From Agarivorans sp050870875 (GTDB lineage Bacteria > Pseudomonadota > Gammaproteobacteria > Enterobacterales > Celerinatantimonadaceae): 64,000 nucleotides of DNA. Positions 27,437 to 35,951 of this stretch are shown piece after piece; the stretch's first letter is position 1, and every line of letters begins with the position of its first letter. The stretch is from assembly GCF_050870875.2 (NCBI RefSeq), contig NZ_CP194041.2, positions 4,278,001 through 4,342,000 of the forward strand, in the 5' to 3' direction. Position numbers and translations under genes: made by a program. The notes under the pieces are model-generated. The model saw nothing but the letters and a program-made list of their open reading frames with translations. It searched no databases and was not told the DNA's origin.

Positions 27437-28315
27437 ATGCCTTGGATCCAGCTAAAAATTAACGCCACAAAAGACAGTGCCGAACAGATCGGCGACTTAT
27501 TAATGGAGACCGGCTGCCAAGCCGTCACCTTTTTAGACCGTCATGACACCCCTGTATTTGAGCCCCTATTAGGAGAAACACCACTTTGGGGCGATACCGA
27601 CGTGCAAGGCTTGTACGATGCATCCGCCGACATGGCACCAGTTCTCGACTTTTTGCGTCAAGCCAAAGTCGTGGATGACAACAACTACAAACTCGACCAG
27701 CTTGAGGATAAAGATTGGGAGCGCGAGTGGATGAAAGACTTCCACCCGATGCAGTTTGGCGAACGCCTATGGGTATGCCCAAGCTGGACCGATGTGCCCG
27801 ATCCCAAGGCCGTTAATGTGCTGCTAGACCCTGGACTTGCCTTTGGTACAGGCACCCACCCCACCACTGCTCTCTGTTTAAAATGGCTCGACCAGCTCGA
27901 TCTCAGTGGTAAAACCGTGGTCGACTTTGGTTGCGGTAGTGGCATCCTCGCCATTGCAGCCATCAAACTAGGTGCCGAGCGGGTGGTTGGCATCGACATT
28001 GATCCTCAAGCGCTGCTGGCCAGTAAAGATAACGCCGAGCGTAATGCTGTGGCCGAAAAACTCGAACTTTACCTGCCCAAAGATCAACCCAGCGACTTTA
28101 AAGCCGACATAGTGGTGGCTAATATTCTCGCTGGGCCACTCAAAGAACTTTCGGATATCATTCTTGCCTACTTAAAACCGAAGGGCAGCATTGCGCTCTC
28201 AGGCATCTTAGAAGAACAAAGCGAAGCGGTATTAGCAGCCTACCAAACACAATGTGATATGGATGCCGTTGTTCTTGATCAAGAATGGTGTCGTTTAAGC
28301 GGAATAAAGCGCTAA
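27437..28315 (+). CDS. prmA: Ribosomal protein L11 methyltransferase
   Basis: This 292-residue SAM-dependent enzyme trimethylates ribosomal protein L11. The N-terminal ferredoxin-like substrate domain begins Met-Pro-Trp-Ile-Gln. The catalytic domain contains Gly-Leu-Ala-Phe-Gly-Thr-Gly-Thr-His-Pro-Thr-Thr and the SAM motif Asp-Phe-Gly-Cys-Gly-Ser-Gly-Ile-Leu (about residues 158-168), then Val-Ala-Asn-Ile-Leu-Ala. AGGAG precedes the ATG. The order prmA-dusB-fis is as in E. coli and Vibrio. Confidence 0.97.
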   Translation: MPWIQLKINATKDSAEQIGDLLMETGCQAVTFLDRHDTPVFEPLLGETPLWGDTDVQGLYDASADMAPVLDFLRQAKVVDDNNYKLDQLEDKDWEREWMKDFHPMQFGERLWVCPSWTDVPDPKAVNVLLDPGLAFGTGTHPTTALCLKWLDQLDLSGKTVVDFGCGSGILAIAAIKLGAERVVGIDIDPQALLASKDNAERNAVAEKLELYLPKDQPSDFKADIVVANILAGPLKELSDIILAYLKPKGSIALSGILEEQSEAVLAAYQTQCDMDAVVLDQEWCRLSGIKR

Positions 28316-28329
28316 GTTCACCTTTTATG

Positions 28330-28363
28330 TGGTAGGTTCCTCGTTTTACCGAGCTTCCTGCCA
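28330..28363. terminator. Hairpin after prmA
   Basis: A 7-bp outer stem (TGGTAGG with CCTGCCA) and a 4-bp inner stem (CTCG with CGAG) are separated by a symmetric 3-base internal loop. It begins 15 bases after the prmA stop. There is no adjacent T run, so it may be an attenuator or leader element of dusB-fis rather than a strict terminator. Confidence 0.4.
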
Positions 28364-28478
28364 TATTATCCAACTAAAAATCCAGCTTTTTTTTTAAGAA
28401 ATGTTCAAATAATAGCCTTTTCAGCGTGCTCAAAAAGTCGTAAACTACGCCGCCCTGAGATTGAGAAGAACGCGAGTC

Positions 28479-29435
28479 ATGAGAATAGGTCGTTATCAAC
28501 TGGACAATCCGGTGATATTAGCACCCATGGCTGGCATTACCGATCAACCCTTTAGGCGTTTGTGTTGGCGCCTAGGCGCGGGGCTTACGGTTTCAGAGAT
28601 GTTGTCGAGTAACCCTCGGGTATGGAACAGCAAAAAATCGCTGAACCGAATGGTTCACCTAGATGAATGCGGCATACGCAGTATTCAGATAGCTGGAGCG
28701 GATCCAGAATTGATGGCGCTAGCTGCCCAGCACAATGTGGCAAATGGTGCGCAAATTATTGACATCAACATGGGTTGCCCAGCAAAGAAAGTAAATAAAA
28801 AATTAGCTGGCTCGGCGTTGTTACAGCAACCCGAACTAGTCGCAAAAATCCTTAATGCTGTTGTACAGGCCGTTGATGTACCAGTGACCTTAAAAATCCG
28901 TACTGGATGGTCACCCGAACATCGCAATGCTTTGGCGATTGCCAAACTTGCAGAGGCGGCGGGAATTCAAGCCCTAGCAATTCATGGTCGGACGCGAGCA
29001 TGTATGTATAAAGGTTTGGCTGAATACGACACCATAAAAGCAGTAAAACAAGAAGTCTCGATACCTATTGTGGCAAATGGCGACATCACCACACCGGAGC
29101 AAGCCAAGCATGTCTTGGATTACACTGGCGCGGACGCCATCATGATCGGTCGTGGAGCTCAAGGTAACCCTTGGCTTTTCAGAGAAATTAACCACTACTT
29201 AACCAGTGGCGAGCACTTAAGTGCTCCTGCGGTTGAAGAAGTGAAGGAAGTCATGCTTCACCACTTAGACAACCTATATTCGTTTTATGGGGAGTACCAA
29301 GGGGTTCGTATCGCCCGCAAACATGTGGGCTGGTACTTGAAGCAAATCGCGGACACGGACAAGTTTCGTTGTCAGTTTAACCAGCTTGAATCAGCCCTGG
29401 CACAAACGTCCGCAATTGAGCAGTTTTTCGAATAA
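28479..29435 (+). CDS. dusB: tRNA-dihydrouridine synthase B
   Basis: This 318-residue FMN-dependent enzyme reduces uridine to dihydrouridine in tRNA. The TIM-barrel start Ala-Pro-Met-Ala-Gly-Ile-Thr-Asp-x-Pro-Phe-Arg and the catalytic Cys100 in Asn-Met-Gly-Cys-Pro-Ala-Lys-Lys-Val are present, as are the His-Gly-Arg-Thr-Arg and Ala-Asn-Gly-Asp-Ile motifs. The ATG at 28479 matches the E. coli start (Met-Arg-Ile-Gly). It is followed 36 bases later by fis, with which it is co-transcribed in other gammaproteobacteria. Confidence 0.97.
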   Translation: MRIGRYQLDNPVILAPMAGITDQPFRRLCWRLGAGLTVSEMLSSNPRVWNSKKSLNRMVHLDECGIRSIQIAGADPELMALAAQHNVANGAQIIDINMGCPAKKVNKKLAGSALLQQPELVAKILNAVVQAVDVPVTLKIRTGWSPEHRNALAIAKLAEAAGIQALAIHGRTRACMYKGLAEYDTIKAVKQEVSIPIVANGDITTPEQAKHVLDYTGADAIMIGRGAQGNPWLFREINHYLTSGEHLSAPAVEEVKEVMLHHLDNLYSFYGEYQGVRIARKHVGWYLKQIADTDKFRCQFNQLESALAQTSAIEQFFE

Positions 29436-29471
29436 TTGTTGATCATTAATTAAATAAAAAGAGCGTCAAGT

Positions 29472-29771
29472 ATGTTTGATTCAAATACCACCACAAACAC
29501 ACTTTCTACTATGACTAGCAGTGCTACGAGTACTGAAGTGAAAGAACGTCCATTGCGCGATTCTGTTGAGCAAGCTTTGCGCAACTACTTTGCCCAGTTA
29601 AATGGCGAAGATGTGTCTGAATTGTACGAATTAGTACTATCTGAAGTTGAAGCCCCGTTGCTTGACGTAGTTATGCAATATACCCGCGGCAACCAGACCC
29701 GTGCTTCAATCATGTTAGGTATCAACCGCGGTACTTTACGCAAAAAACTAAAAAAATACGGCATGAACTAA
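29472..29771 (+). CDS. fis: DNA-binding protein Fis
   Basis: This 99-residue nucleoid protein and transcription factor bends DNA and activates stable RNA promoters during rapid growth. The conserved core (Pro-Leu-Arg-Asp-Ser-Val-Glu-Gln-Ala-Leu) and the C-terminal helix-turn-helix (Asn-Gln-Thr-Arg-Ala-Ser ... Gly-Ile-Asn-Arg-Gly-Thr-Leu-Arg-Lys-Lys-Leu-Lys-Lys-Tyr-Gly) are nearly identical to E. coli Fis. A strong terminator follows and marks the edge of the core block before the accessory island. Confidence 0.98.
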   Translation: MFDSNTTTNTLSTMTSSATSTEVKERPLRDSVEQALRNYFAQLNGEDVSELYELVLSEVEAPLLDVVMQYTRGNQTRASIMLGINRGTLRKKLKKYGMN

Positions 29772-29800
29772 ACACCCGTTCATAAGCCATTGATTAAAAA

Positions 29801-29832
29801 GCCAAAGTGGTTAATTTCACTTTGGCTTTTTT
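29801..29832 (+). terminator. Intrinsic terminator of fis
   Basis: A perfect 10-bp stem (29801-29810 with 29819-29828) has an 8-base loop and is followed by six T. Confidence 0.93.
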
Positions 29833-30382
29833 GTGTTTACTACACACCGTGCTACACACGAGAAAGAGTGTAAAAACATCATGAAGCCTCCAAAAAATTC
29901 TTAGATGCCTGCTTCCCAACCTAGATAGTATCTTCAGCCAAGTAGCAAAGGGAGGAACTAATCACGAACATTTCCTTCGAATGACTTTCCCATTTCAACA
30001 GTAAGAGCGGATATGAAACACTTAAAGCTAAAGTACTGCTAGCTCAATAATAACCAGAACCTCTACACCTCTACATAACTACCTCAGCTTAGAGACATGC
30101 ATTCTTGGAAAGTGAAGAGGATAGACAGGTAACGAAAAAACAAACCCGCTAACAACAGAAATAATTATATCTCAACCTTCTGTTTAATAATTATTGCAAA
30201 CCTACATCTAAATTATTGACCAACATCAAAAAATTCTATCATTTATATTTAATTGATTATCAAAAAGCTTAGATTAATTGTAACTCTATTCAATACGCCA
30301 ACATTTTCATGGAAGTATTAGAGATAATTTCAGCCTGAGTTATGTTAACCCCTAGTAACAATGTGTCAATAAGGTATGTAGC
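29833..30382. other. AT-rich gene-free left end of the accessory island
   Basis: About 550 bases without a supportable gene. Base composition shifts to strongly AT-rich from about 30.1 kb, matching the island genes that follow. The last 150 bases should hold the promoter of the four-gene module. No insertion-sequence end, tRNA or direct repeat was recognised at this junction. Confidence 0.5.
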
Positions 30383-31024
30383 TTGTTAAATTTTAAAAAT
30401 TTACTTTCGAAGGTTTTATTGATTTCATTTCTTTCTTTTCCCAATATTATGCAAGCTGTCACCGTCGAAAAAGCTCAACATAGAAGCTTAAAAACTACAG
30501 AAGAAAAGCAGCTGCAACTTATTTTAAGTGCATACAGGCCTGATACAAAAGGTGTCACCTCAATCGACAACTCTAATAAAAATAGTAATATAAGAGAGAG
30601 ATCTGAATTTCAGCAGCTTAAATATGAAAAGCTGGCTTTAGAGAAGCAGCTGATTGCGTTAAAAAATCAAAGTCAGCTAGAAAAGATAGAACGATTGACA
30701 AAAAAGCTTGATAGTATTGAAGAGAAGCTACCATTAGAGAATGAAAGTACAGGCTTTGACGTATGGTTAGGGTTGGTCTTAGCATGCGTTGCTCTTATCG
30801 TTACCGGACTGGGTGTGATAATCGCTCTTTTAGCATTCTTTGGTTACTCCAATATAAAAAAGACTGCGACTATCGCGGCAGTAAAGAAATCTGAATTCTT
30901 GCTGGAGAAAGCAATTCAAGAAGGTCAATTCAATGAAGTCATTTATTCCGCAGTTGAGAGAGCTGTTTATCGAGACATTCTATCTGAAGACGATTTTCCT
31001 GAAGAAGAGGAAGCTAGCGCATGA
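30383..31024 (+). CDS. Membrane-anchored coiled-coil protein of unknown function
   Basis: This 213-residue protein was not recognised. A signal-like hydrophobic N-terminus (residues 1-25) is followed by a polar region and a charged heptad-like coiled coil (about 65-115). A strong membrane segment (about 125-150, Leu-Gly-Leu-Val-Leu-Ala and following) and an acidic C-terminal tail come next. The start is a TTG with AAGG 8 bases upstream, the first start in the frame. The stop overlaps the ATG of the metallopeptidase gene (ATGA), so the two are translationally coupled. The layout suggests a membrane sensor or anchor for the module. Codon use is AT-rich like the whole island. Confidence 0.75.
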   Translation: MLNFKNLLSKVLLISFLSFPNIMQAVTVEKAQHRSLKTTEEKQLQLILSAYRPDTKGVTSIDNSNKNSNIRERSEFQQLKYEKLALEKQLIALKNQSQLEKIERLTKKLDSIEEKLPLENESTGFDVWLGLVLACVALIVTGLGVIIALLAFFGYSNIKKTATIAAVKKSEFLLEKAIQEGQFNEVIYSAVERAVYRDILSEDDFPEEEEASA

Positions 31025-31518
31025 AAAGATGCAATGAATGGTTACAACTAACGCCAGAACAACAAAAAGTCATCCTTGAACATCAAACTAGCTTTCCGAT
31101 TAAAGTAGGAGCTATTGCTAACGCTCTAGGAATTGTAGTTAAAAAGTCAACTCTAAAACCAGGGATTTCAGGTGTAATAAAAGAGACTAATGGAATTGTA
31201 GAAATAAAGATTAGCAGACATGATTCCAAAGAAAGGCAAAGGTTCACGCTGGCTCACGAAATTGCACATTTTTTCTTACACAGAGACAAAATAGGCGATG
31301 GTATCGAAGATACAATGCTATTTCGATCGGCATTATCAAATACACAAGAAGCACAGGCAAACAGGCTAGCAGCAGATATAGTCATGCCGTTTTCTCTAAT
31401 AAATGAAATTCAATTTCCAAATGAAACGAGATTTGAAATCAAAGTAGAAGAAATTGCTAAGATATCTAAGCTATCGATACCAGCTATCGAAGTAAGACTG
31501 GGTAAAAAGGGGTTCTAG
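31021..31518 (+). CDS. ImmA/IrrE family metallo-endopeptidase
   Basis: This 165-residue protein is a zinc peptidase of the ImmA/IrrE (COG2856) family. The zinc motif His79-Glu80-Ile-Ala-His83 is intact, and the downstream Glu110-Ala-Gln-Ala-Asn-Arg-Leu-Ala-Ala-Asp-Ile-Val-Met-Pro segment provides the third ligand. Relatives cleave repressors (ImmA of ICEBs1, IrrE of Deinococcus) or act in toxin-antitoxin and defence loci. No XRE repressor is fused or adjacent. It overlaps the upstream membrane-protein gene by 4 bases and is 1 base from the beta-protein gene, so all three form one operon. Confidence 0.92.
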   Translation: MKRCNEWLQLTPEQQKVILEHQTSFPIKVGAIANALGIVVKKSTLKPGISGVIKETNGIVEIKISRHDSKERQRFTLAHEIAHFFLHRDKIGDGIEDTMLFRSALSNTQEAQANRLAADIVMPFSLINEIQFPNETRFEIKVEEIAKISKLSIPAIEVRLGKKGF

Positions 31519-31519
31519 A

Positions 31520-32647
31520 ATGTTTAACAGCAGTTTCTCTTATCAATATTGTCCAATACTTTCAGTCAGTCCGTCAGAACTAAGAGGGCTCAGAGAGTTA
31601 CCAGACAAAGACAAAAGCTTAATTTTGCCTATTTTCCCCCTTAAATCGTGGGCTGCAGCAAGAGAGCTTAAAAGCTCCATCCAAAAAATAGAAGAATCTA
31701 TTGGAGAACAACGAAAATGGATAGCAGATATAGACTACGAAGACTTACTCAATCGAAAAGAAGAAGAATACCGGCCTGTTCATCGTGATCTTCTTAAACT
31801 AACAGACTCAGTTGAAGGATATAGAAACTGGTACAACTTCATAAAAGAACACCCTAATGCAGTCCCTTGCCTCCAGTTAAAAGTTCTAAGTCAAGTGTCC
31901 ACTCAAATAAAGGTACTGAACTCACTAGGGAGAGGCTTGGTTGTAATACTAAAACAGGTTGATATTGAGTCTCAAAGCTATAAAACTATCCTTCCTAAGT
32001 TAAAAGACGTAAGTAATTTACTAGTCATTTTGGATTTAGAGCAGATAACAAAAGAGCACGTAGATTTAAGCGAACAAGTTCTTACATACCTAAATGCAAT
32101 AAAAACAATTCTTCCCAGAGCGTTAATATCTCTTTCCGCAACATCTTTTCCAGATAGCTTTGGAGGCTATCATAAAGGTGTAAAAAGCATCTATGAAAGA
32201 GCTTTATTTGATAAAGTTAAAACAGCTATTTCTGACTTGATTTATTCTGATAGAGGCAGTGCTAGAGCAACCAAGATGTCTGGAGGTTCAGGAGTTCCGC
32301 CACCAAGAATTGATTACGCGTGTAGAAATGAGTGGAACTTCATTCGTATGGAATTTAGTGAAACTTCACCTTCACTGACAAAAAGTGAAAAGCAGGCTCA
32401 AATACGAAAAGAAAAAAAGGAACTCTACACATTGATTGCTAAAAAAATCATGAAAGAGCCTTATTGGGAAAATGAGCTTGCTTTATGGGCCAATTATATA
32501 ATAGAGCTAACCAGTGAAAGCGATGAATACGGCATCAATAGCGCCCAGTTAGCCACTGCGGTTCGAATAAACAAACATCTTCATACTCAGTTACATTTCG
32601 ACTCGATAGAAATGATTAGCAATACTGATGACTATTGGGAAGACTAG
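31520..32647 (+). CDS. T4 beta-protein family (sce7725-type) protein
   Basis: This 375-residue protein matches the beta-protein family by its start Tyr-Cys-Pro-Ile-Leu-Ser-Val-Ser-Pro-Ser-Glu-Leu-Arg-Gly-Leu-Arg-Glu-Leu and the following Leu-Pro-Ile-Phe-Pro-Leu-Lys-Ser-Trp stretch, where family members have a TIM-barrel-like beta/alpha pattern. It is known only as a phage T4 homologue and as sce7725, usually found beside sce7726 nucleases. Here the sce7726-type gene lies 29 bases downstream on the opposite strand. It begins 1 base after the metallopeptidase stop. Molecular function is unknown; a role in phage-related defence is inferred from association. Confidence 0.75.
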   Translation: MFNSSFSYQYCPILSVSPSELRGLRELPDKDKSLILPIFPLKSWAAARELKSSIQKIEESIGEQRKWIADIDYEDLLNRKEEEYRPVHRDLLKLTDSVEGYRNWYNFIKEHPNAVPCLQLKVLSQVSTQIKVLNSLGRGLVVILKQVDIESQSYKTILPKLKDVSNLLVILDLEQITKEHVDLSEQVLTYLNAIKTILPRALISLSATSFPDSFGGYHKGVKSIYERALFDKVKTAISDLIYSDRGSARATKMSGGSGVPPPRIDYACRNEWNFIRMEFSETSPSLTKSEKQAQIRKEKKELYTLIAKKIMKEPYWENELALWANYIIELTSESDEYGINSAQLATAVRINKHLHTQLHFDSIEMISNTDDYWED

Positions 32648-32676
32648 TGACTTAAAAGATTGGAGGCTTTAGCGAT

Positions 32677-33414
32677 TCAAGCTGAAGCCTCTGCAAAACG
32701 CTTAAAATCAGCAGCATGTTGCTCTACGTTATCCCAAAAAGCTCTGTTTTGGCTTTGTTCAAGTCTTATTTTTTCTCGACGCTCGCTAAAGCGACTAAGG
32801 ATTTTTATATCGCTCTTCTCTACTTCTCGATTTTTTGTCGCTAGCATAAATGAACGAGTTACATTTAAGAATTTTCGATTTAGTGTAGCCTCAACGCCTT
32901 GCCTCAAAGCTTTGTTAGATACTGATATTAAAGCTCTTTCTATAGCGTCCCTATCTTTGACTTTTGTCAGCTTCAGTTTAGAGGATAGTTTTTGTAGATC
33001 GACAAGATCCATCATATCAAGCAATTTAGAGTTTTCAATTTTTCGCTGAAGTTGTCCTCTATGTCTGATCTTAATTTTAGTCTTATCAACCTCCCACAGA
33101 CCAACATTATCGGGGAGCGAACCACTGAGCATTGGAATAAACTTAGTATCAGAAACCACTATGACCTTATCAAAATATTCTAAGTATTTATCTACTTGAC
33201 CACTTAACCTAACTAGCGAATCTGCTTCACTTTTAACCTCAAATGCTATCAATTTACCCTGACTGTAAATAGCTAGATCAACACGCCTAGAGAAATCTCC
33301 TACGGTTAACTCGCTCATAATTATTGAATTTTCATCAATTATGTTTTTGTTTCTTAGAAAGTTCAGTGTTAACGCCTTAATATCAGGCTCAAGAAATCTA
33401 AATTTATCTTTCAT
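32677..33414 (-). CDS. sce7726 family predicted PD-(D/E)XK nuclease
   Basis: This 245-residue protein shows the sce7726 pattern. An N-terminal helical stretch precedes Glu35 and the nuclease core Asp46-x12-Glu59-Val-Lys61, which is the PD-(D/E)XK catalytic signature with a beta-strand ending Ala-Phe-Glu-Val-Lys-Ser. A region then recalls vsr/endonuclease-type strands (Val-Ile-Val-Val-Ser-Asp), followed by a long basic C-terminal extension (about 110-245) beyond the usual core. It converges on the beta-protein gene with a 29-base gap. Family members pair with sce7725 proteins. The extension may bind nucleic acid. Biochemical activity is unproven. Confidence 0.78.
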   Translation of the reverse strand: MKDKFRFLEPDIKALTLNFLRNKNIIDENSIIMSELTVGDFSRRVDLAIYSQGKLIAFEVKSEADSLVRLSGQVDKYLEYFDKVIVVSDTKFIPMLSGSLPDNVGLWEVDKTKIKIRHRGQLQRKIENSKLLDMMDLVDLQKLSSKLKLTKVKDRDAIERALISVSNKALRQGVEATLNRKFLNVTRSFMLATKNREVEKSDIKILSRFSERREKIRLEQSQNRAFWDNVEQHAADFKRFAEASA

Positions 33415-33570
33415 TTCAAATATTTATGACAAAAAGGTTTCAATATACTCTTTAGATCTTAGCATAAGTTCGACAGATAGAAGTGAATAGTTTCCTTATT
33501 AATTGTTTTAGTATTAGCGTTAAGTCACGTAAACACTCTTTGGCTTTCAAAGAGTATCCATTATGTATGG

Positions 33571-34060
33571 TCAAGTTAAATTGGCCACGGTTTTGTATTC
33601 AAGCCAATAGCGTTGGTCTTGCACTCGCCCGTTTCGGTATCTACGATTTGTTGGTAGTACACCCTTAACGGCCTGTTGGCTAACTTGCACCACACACCGC
33701 CCATTTACTTTGGTAAACTCTTTCCAGTTGGCGGTATCGGCTGCTTTAAAGGCTTGCTGGATGGTTTCATCAAACTGGCAAACCTTCTTTAGTCTGCGAA
33801 GTTCTCGCCATACGGTGACCGATGCCCCGCCCACTTGTTGAAATTACCTTATGCACCAACAAGCCGCCCAAGCATTGACTCTAGCGGCGGCTTCTATTGG
33901 TTCTTCGCCATGTATGCCACTCTCTAGTGATTTGCCGTTAATGTGCTTAGATACATACTTAGCTAAGTAACCTGCTGCACGGCCTTTGTTGAGGTCTATT
34001 TCTACTGCTTTAAATCAGTGTAAGTCTGCGCCCTTTTCATCACCATCTTCTTCAAAGGCA
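33571..34060 (-). pseudogene. Remnant of a P2-like phage replication protein (GpA/rolling-circle endonuclease)
   Basis: The - strand carries a degraded GpA-type replication initiator in one frame. From the 5' side it reads Phe-Lys-Ala-Val-Glu-Ile-Asp-Leu-Asn-Lys-Gly-Arg-Ala-Ala-Gly-Tyr, then Ala-Lys-Tyr-Val-Ser-Lys-His-Ile, Ala-Ala-Ala-Arg-Val-Asn-Ala-Trp-Ala, and Gln-Gln-Val-Gly-Gly-Ala-Ser-Val-Thr-Val-Trp-Arg-Glu-Leu-Arg-Arg. The same frame is interrupted by TGA at 34015-34017 and TAA at 33844-33846, each one base from the residue expected in the family (Arg and Gln). Both ends of the gene are missing. It marks a decayed prophage or satellite inside the island. Confidence 0.78.
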
Positions 34061-34173
34061 TCAAGTTCGGTTTACTTGGAAAAATGCCCTACTTCAGCTA
34101 TCGCTACAAACGTTTCCAAAACAATTCCTTTTGTTCATCACTATTTTCAGGTAAGAAAAATACGTTACTTGAC

Positions 34174-34614
34174 CTATCCCGTAATTCGTTTATACCCTCG
34201 CATCTTCACCAAATTTTTCACCTTTCTTGATTCGACCAGCCAAAAATACTCCGCAATATAAATTGGTATGACACTAATCATTGCTAAAGTCGTATTAGCC
34301 TCAATTAACTTTACGAGAGGTCCTAAAAACAAAAGAATAAGATAGAAGCCTATGGCCCCCCAGAAAAGAAGAAAATAGGTCTGTGCTTTCATCATTTGAA
34401 ACATAACAGCATCGTCATTAAATCTAATTTCCAAAATACCTTTGAGTCTGCGAAGTCTTCTTTTTCGAAAAACCCCCTTTACGCTGGTCGGTACATCCCT
34501 CACCAGAAAATTTGATGCTTTTCTTATCAACATGTCAATGTACGGTGCAACCTTGGGAACCAAATAAGCCAAAACAGCGCTACCTAATAAACCTATAACT
34601 ACATCGTTATCCAT
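34174..34614 (-). CDS. Small membrane protein of unknown function
   Basis: This 146-residue protein was not recognised. Hydrophobic segments lie near residues 5-22, 80-105 and 112-130. Between the first two is a strongly basic stretch (Arg-Lys-Arg-Arg-Leu-Arg-Arg-Leu-Lys). A basic tail follows the last segment. The ATG at 34614 is preferred to an in-frame GTG seven codons upstream because AAAGGA lies at a good distance before it. It is divergent from the cold-shock/excalibur gene across about 195 bases. Confidence 0.65.
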   Translation of the reverse strand: MDNDVVIGLLGSAVLAYLVPKVAPYIDMLIRKASNFLVRDVPTSVKGVFRKRRLRRLKGILEIRFNDDAVMFQMMKAQTYFLLFWGAIGFYLILLFLGPLVKLIEANTTLAMISVIPIYIAEYFWLVESRKVKNLVKMRGYKRITG

Positions 34615-34809
34615 CCAGAAGCTTCCTTTGTTCACTTTTCGTTAGAAAATCAGTTACGCTGACAACCGTCACTGTTTACTTGAGACTCAATTAGATATGC
34701 TAAAACTATGAAAATAAACAACAAGAGTGAAGCAAGTTGATACAAATCATGATAATTAACTTAAGTATCTATATAGAATGTATTATTGCTCTTAGGATGC
34801 GGGGTAAAT

Positions 34810-35391
34810 ATGGAAAAAGGCATACTGAAAAAATGGGATAACATCAAAGGATTTGGTTTCATATCCGTAACTGGTGAACCCAAAGATGTGTTTATCCATA
34901 TATCATCTTTAAAATTAATGCCCAGAAAACCGCGTGTCGGCGATACGATTCTGTTTCAAATAGAACATCAACCCAATGGAAAAACCAAAGCCTACAACTG
35001 CAGTATTCAAGGGCTTCCCCCCACAAGCTCCAATAAGCCTTATAACCATTCACAGCAAAGGAAAATAGATCGCAATAAAAAGCCAAGTGTATTGACAATA
35101 TTGATCCCTGCTCTTGCGGTTATAGGTGCGATTTTTCTGTATCAAACATTTGCTCCTCAATACTCGACTACTGAGAGCCCATCACTTCTCCCCAATATAG
35201 AAAGTTCTGCATTTGAGAACTCTTCAAGCTTTTCTACCAGTAGCAACTTTAGCTGCGAAGGAAAAACGCATTGCAGCCAAATGAATTCATGTGAGGAAGC
35301 CAAATTTTACTTAGCAAACTGCCCTAATACTAAAATGGACGGTGATGGCGATGGGGTGCCGTGCGAGCGACAGCACTGTACTTCTTTCTAG
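34810..35391 (+). CDS. Cold-shock domain protein with membrane segment and excalibur domain
   Basis: This 193-residue protein starts with a cold-shock domain (residues 1-66, Gly-Phe-Gly-Phe-Ile and Asp-Val-Phe-Ile-His RNA/DNA-binding motifs). A membrane helix lies near residues 90-110. After a Ser-rich linker, an excalibur domain (about 150-193) has paired cysteines and the calcium-type loop Asp-Gly-Asp-Gly-Asp-Gly-Val-Pro-Cys-Glu. The cold-shock domain should be cytoplasmic and the excalibur domain periplasmic. This domain string is known in proteobacteria but has no assigned function. The ATG at 34810 is chosen because the domain starts there. Confidence 0.82.
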   Translation: MEKGILKKWDNIKGFGFISVTGEPKDVFIHISSLKLMPRKPRVGDTILFQIEHQPNGKTKAYNCSIQGLPPTSSNKPYNHSQQRKIDRNKKPSVLTILIPALAVIGAIFLYQTFAPQYSTTESPSLLPNIESSAFENSSSFSTSSNFSCEGKTHCSQMNSCEEAKFYLANCPNTKMDGDGDGVPCERQHCTSF

Positions 35392-35447
35392 AATTGAGAT
35401 TAAGGATAAAATCTATTTGCCTAGTGCTTTCATAATGAGCAGCAGAG

Positions 35448-35951
35448 CTATAGATTGAGCTGTTTAATAATCGCAAGTAAATCAAAAGGTTTGTTAAGCT
35501 GAGGCTCTTTTAGAAAAGCGATTAGCTCTTCAGAGTTAAGCGCGTCGATATCATTCGCTAGCTCTTCGGGTTTAAAATTCTGTTTTAACTTAAGCCACTC
35601 TTCGAGTTGTTTTTTATCTTCAGTTTGAGCCGCATATTCAACGAGTGATAGAGAGTATTCATCGGCCTGCACTTGAGTACAACGCTCCATCGCTTCGTGG
35701 CTGGCAATCAGCAATACGACCTTTTTACTTTCTGAAGGTAGGCCTGCAAACCATTTACTAGTGACTTTATCTACTTCTATCTGGCTTCTACGGCCTTCTC
35801 TGCAAATCTCAGTTTTAGCATTTAAGGCTTGGTACTTAAGCTCCAAATCTTTTGCTAGATCTTCATTGCTTGTAAGCAAAGACGCAGAGGTAGCAGCCGC
35901 TGAAAACGTAAGAGTTAAGCACATTGTTAATAATTTAAGCCTATAGAGCAT
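35448..35951 (-). CDS. Secreted protein of unknown function
   Basis: This 167-residue protein was not recognised. A signal peptide (about residues 1-23, Leu-rich and ending Ser-Ala-Ala-Ala-Thr-Ser-Ala) precedes an all-helical, charged mature part with two cysteines. The start at 35951 follows GGAG at a good distance and begins the signal peptide, so the longer frame upstream is not used. It overlaps the end of the next upstream small gene by 11 bases, which argues for a shared transcript and translational coupling. Confidence 0.65.
   Translation of the reverse strand: MLYRLKLLTMCLTLTFSAAATSASLLTSNEDLAKDLELKYQALNAKTEICREGRRSQIEVDKVTSKWFAGLPSESKKVVLLIASHEAMERCTQVQADEYSLSLVEYAAQTEDKKQLEEWLKLKQNFKPEELANDIDALNSEELIAFLKEPQLNKPFDLLAIIKQLNL

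Noticed and set aside
33986..34261. Rightward 91-codon frame in the phage remnant
   Set aside because: Antisense to the GpA remnant, Ser-rich, no similarity.
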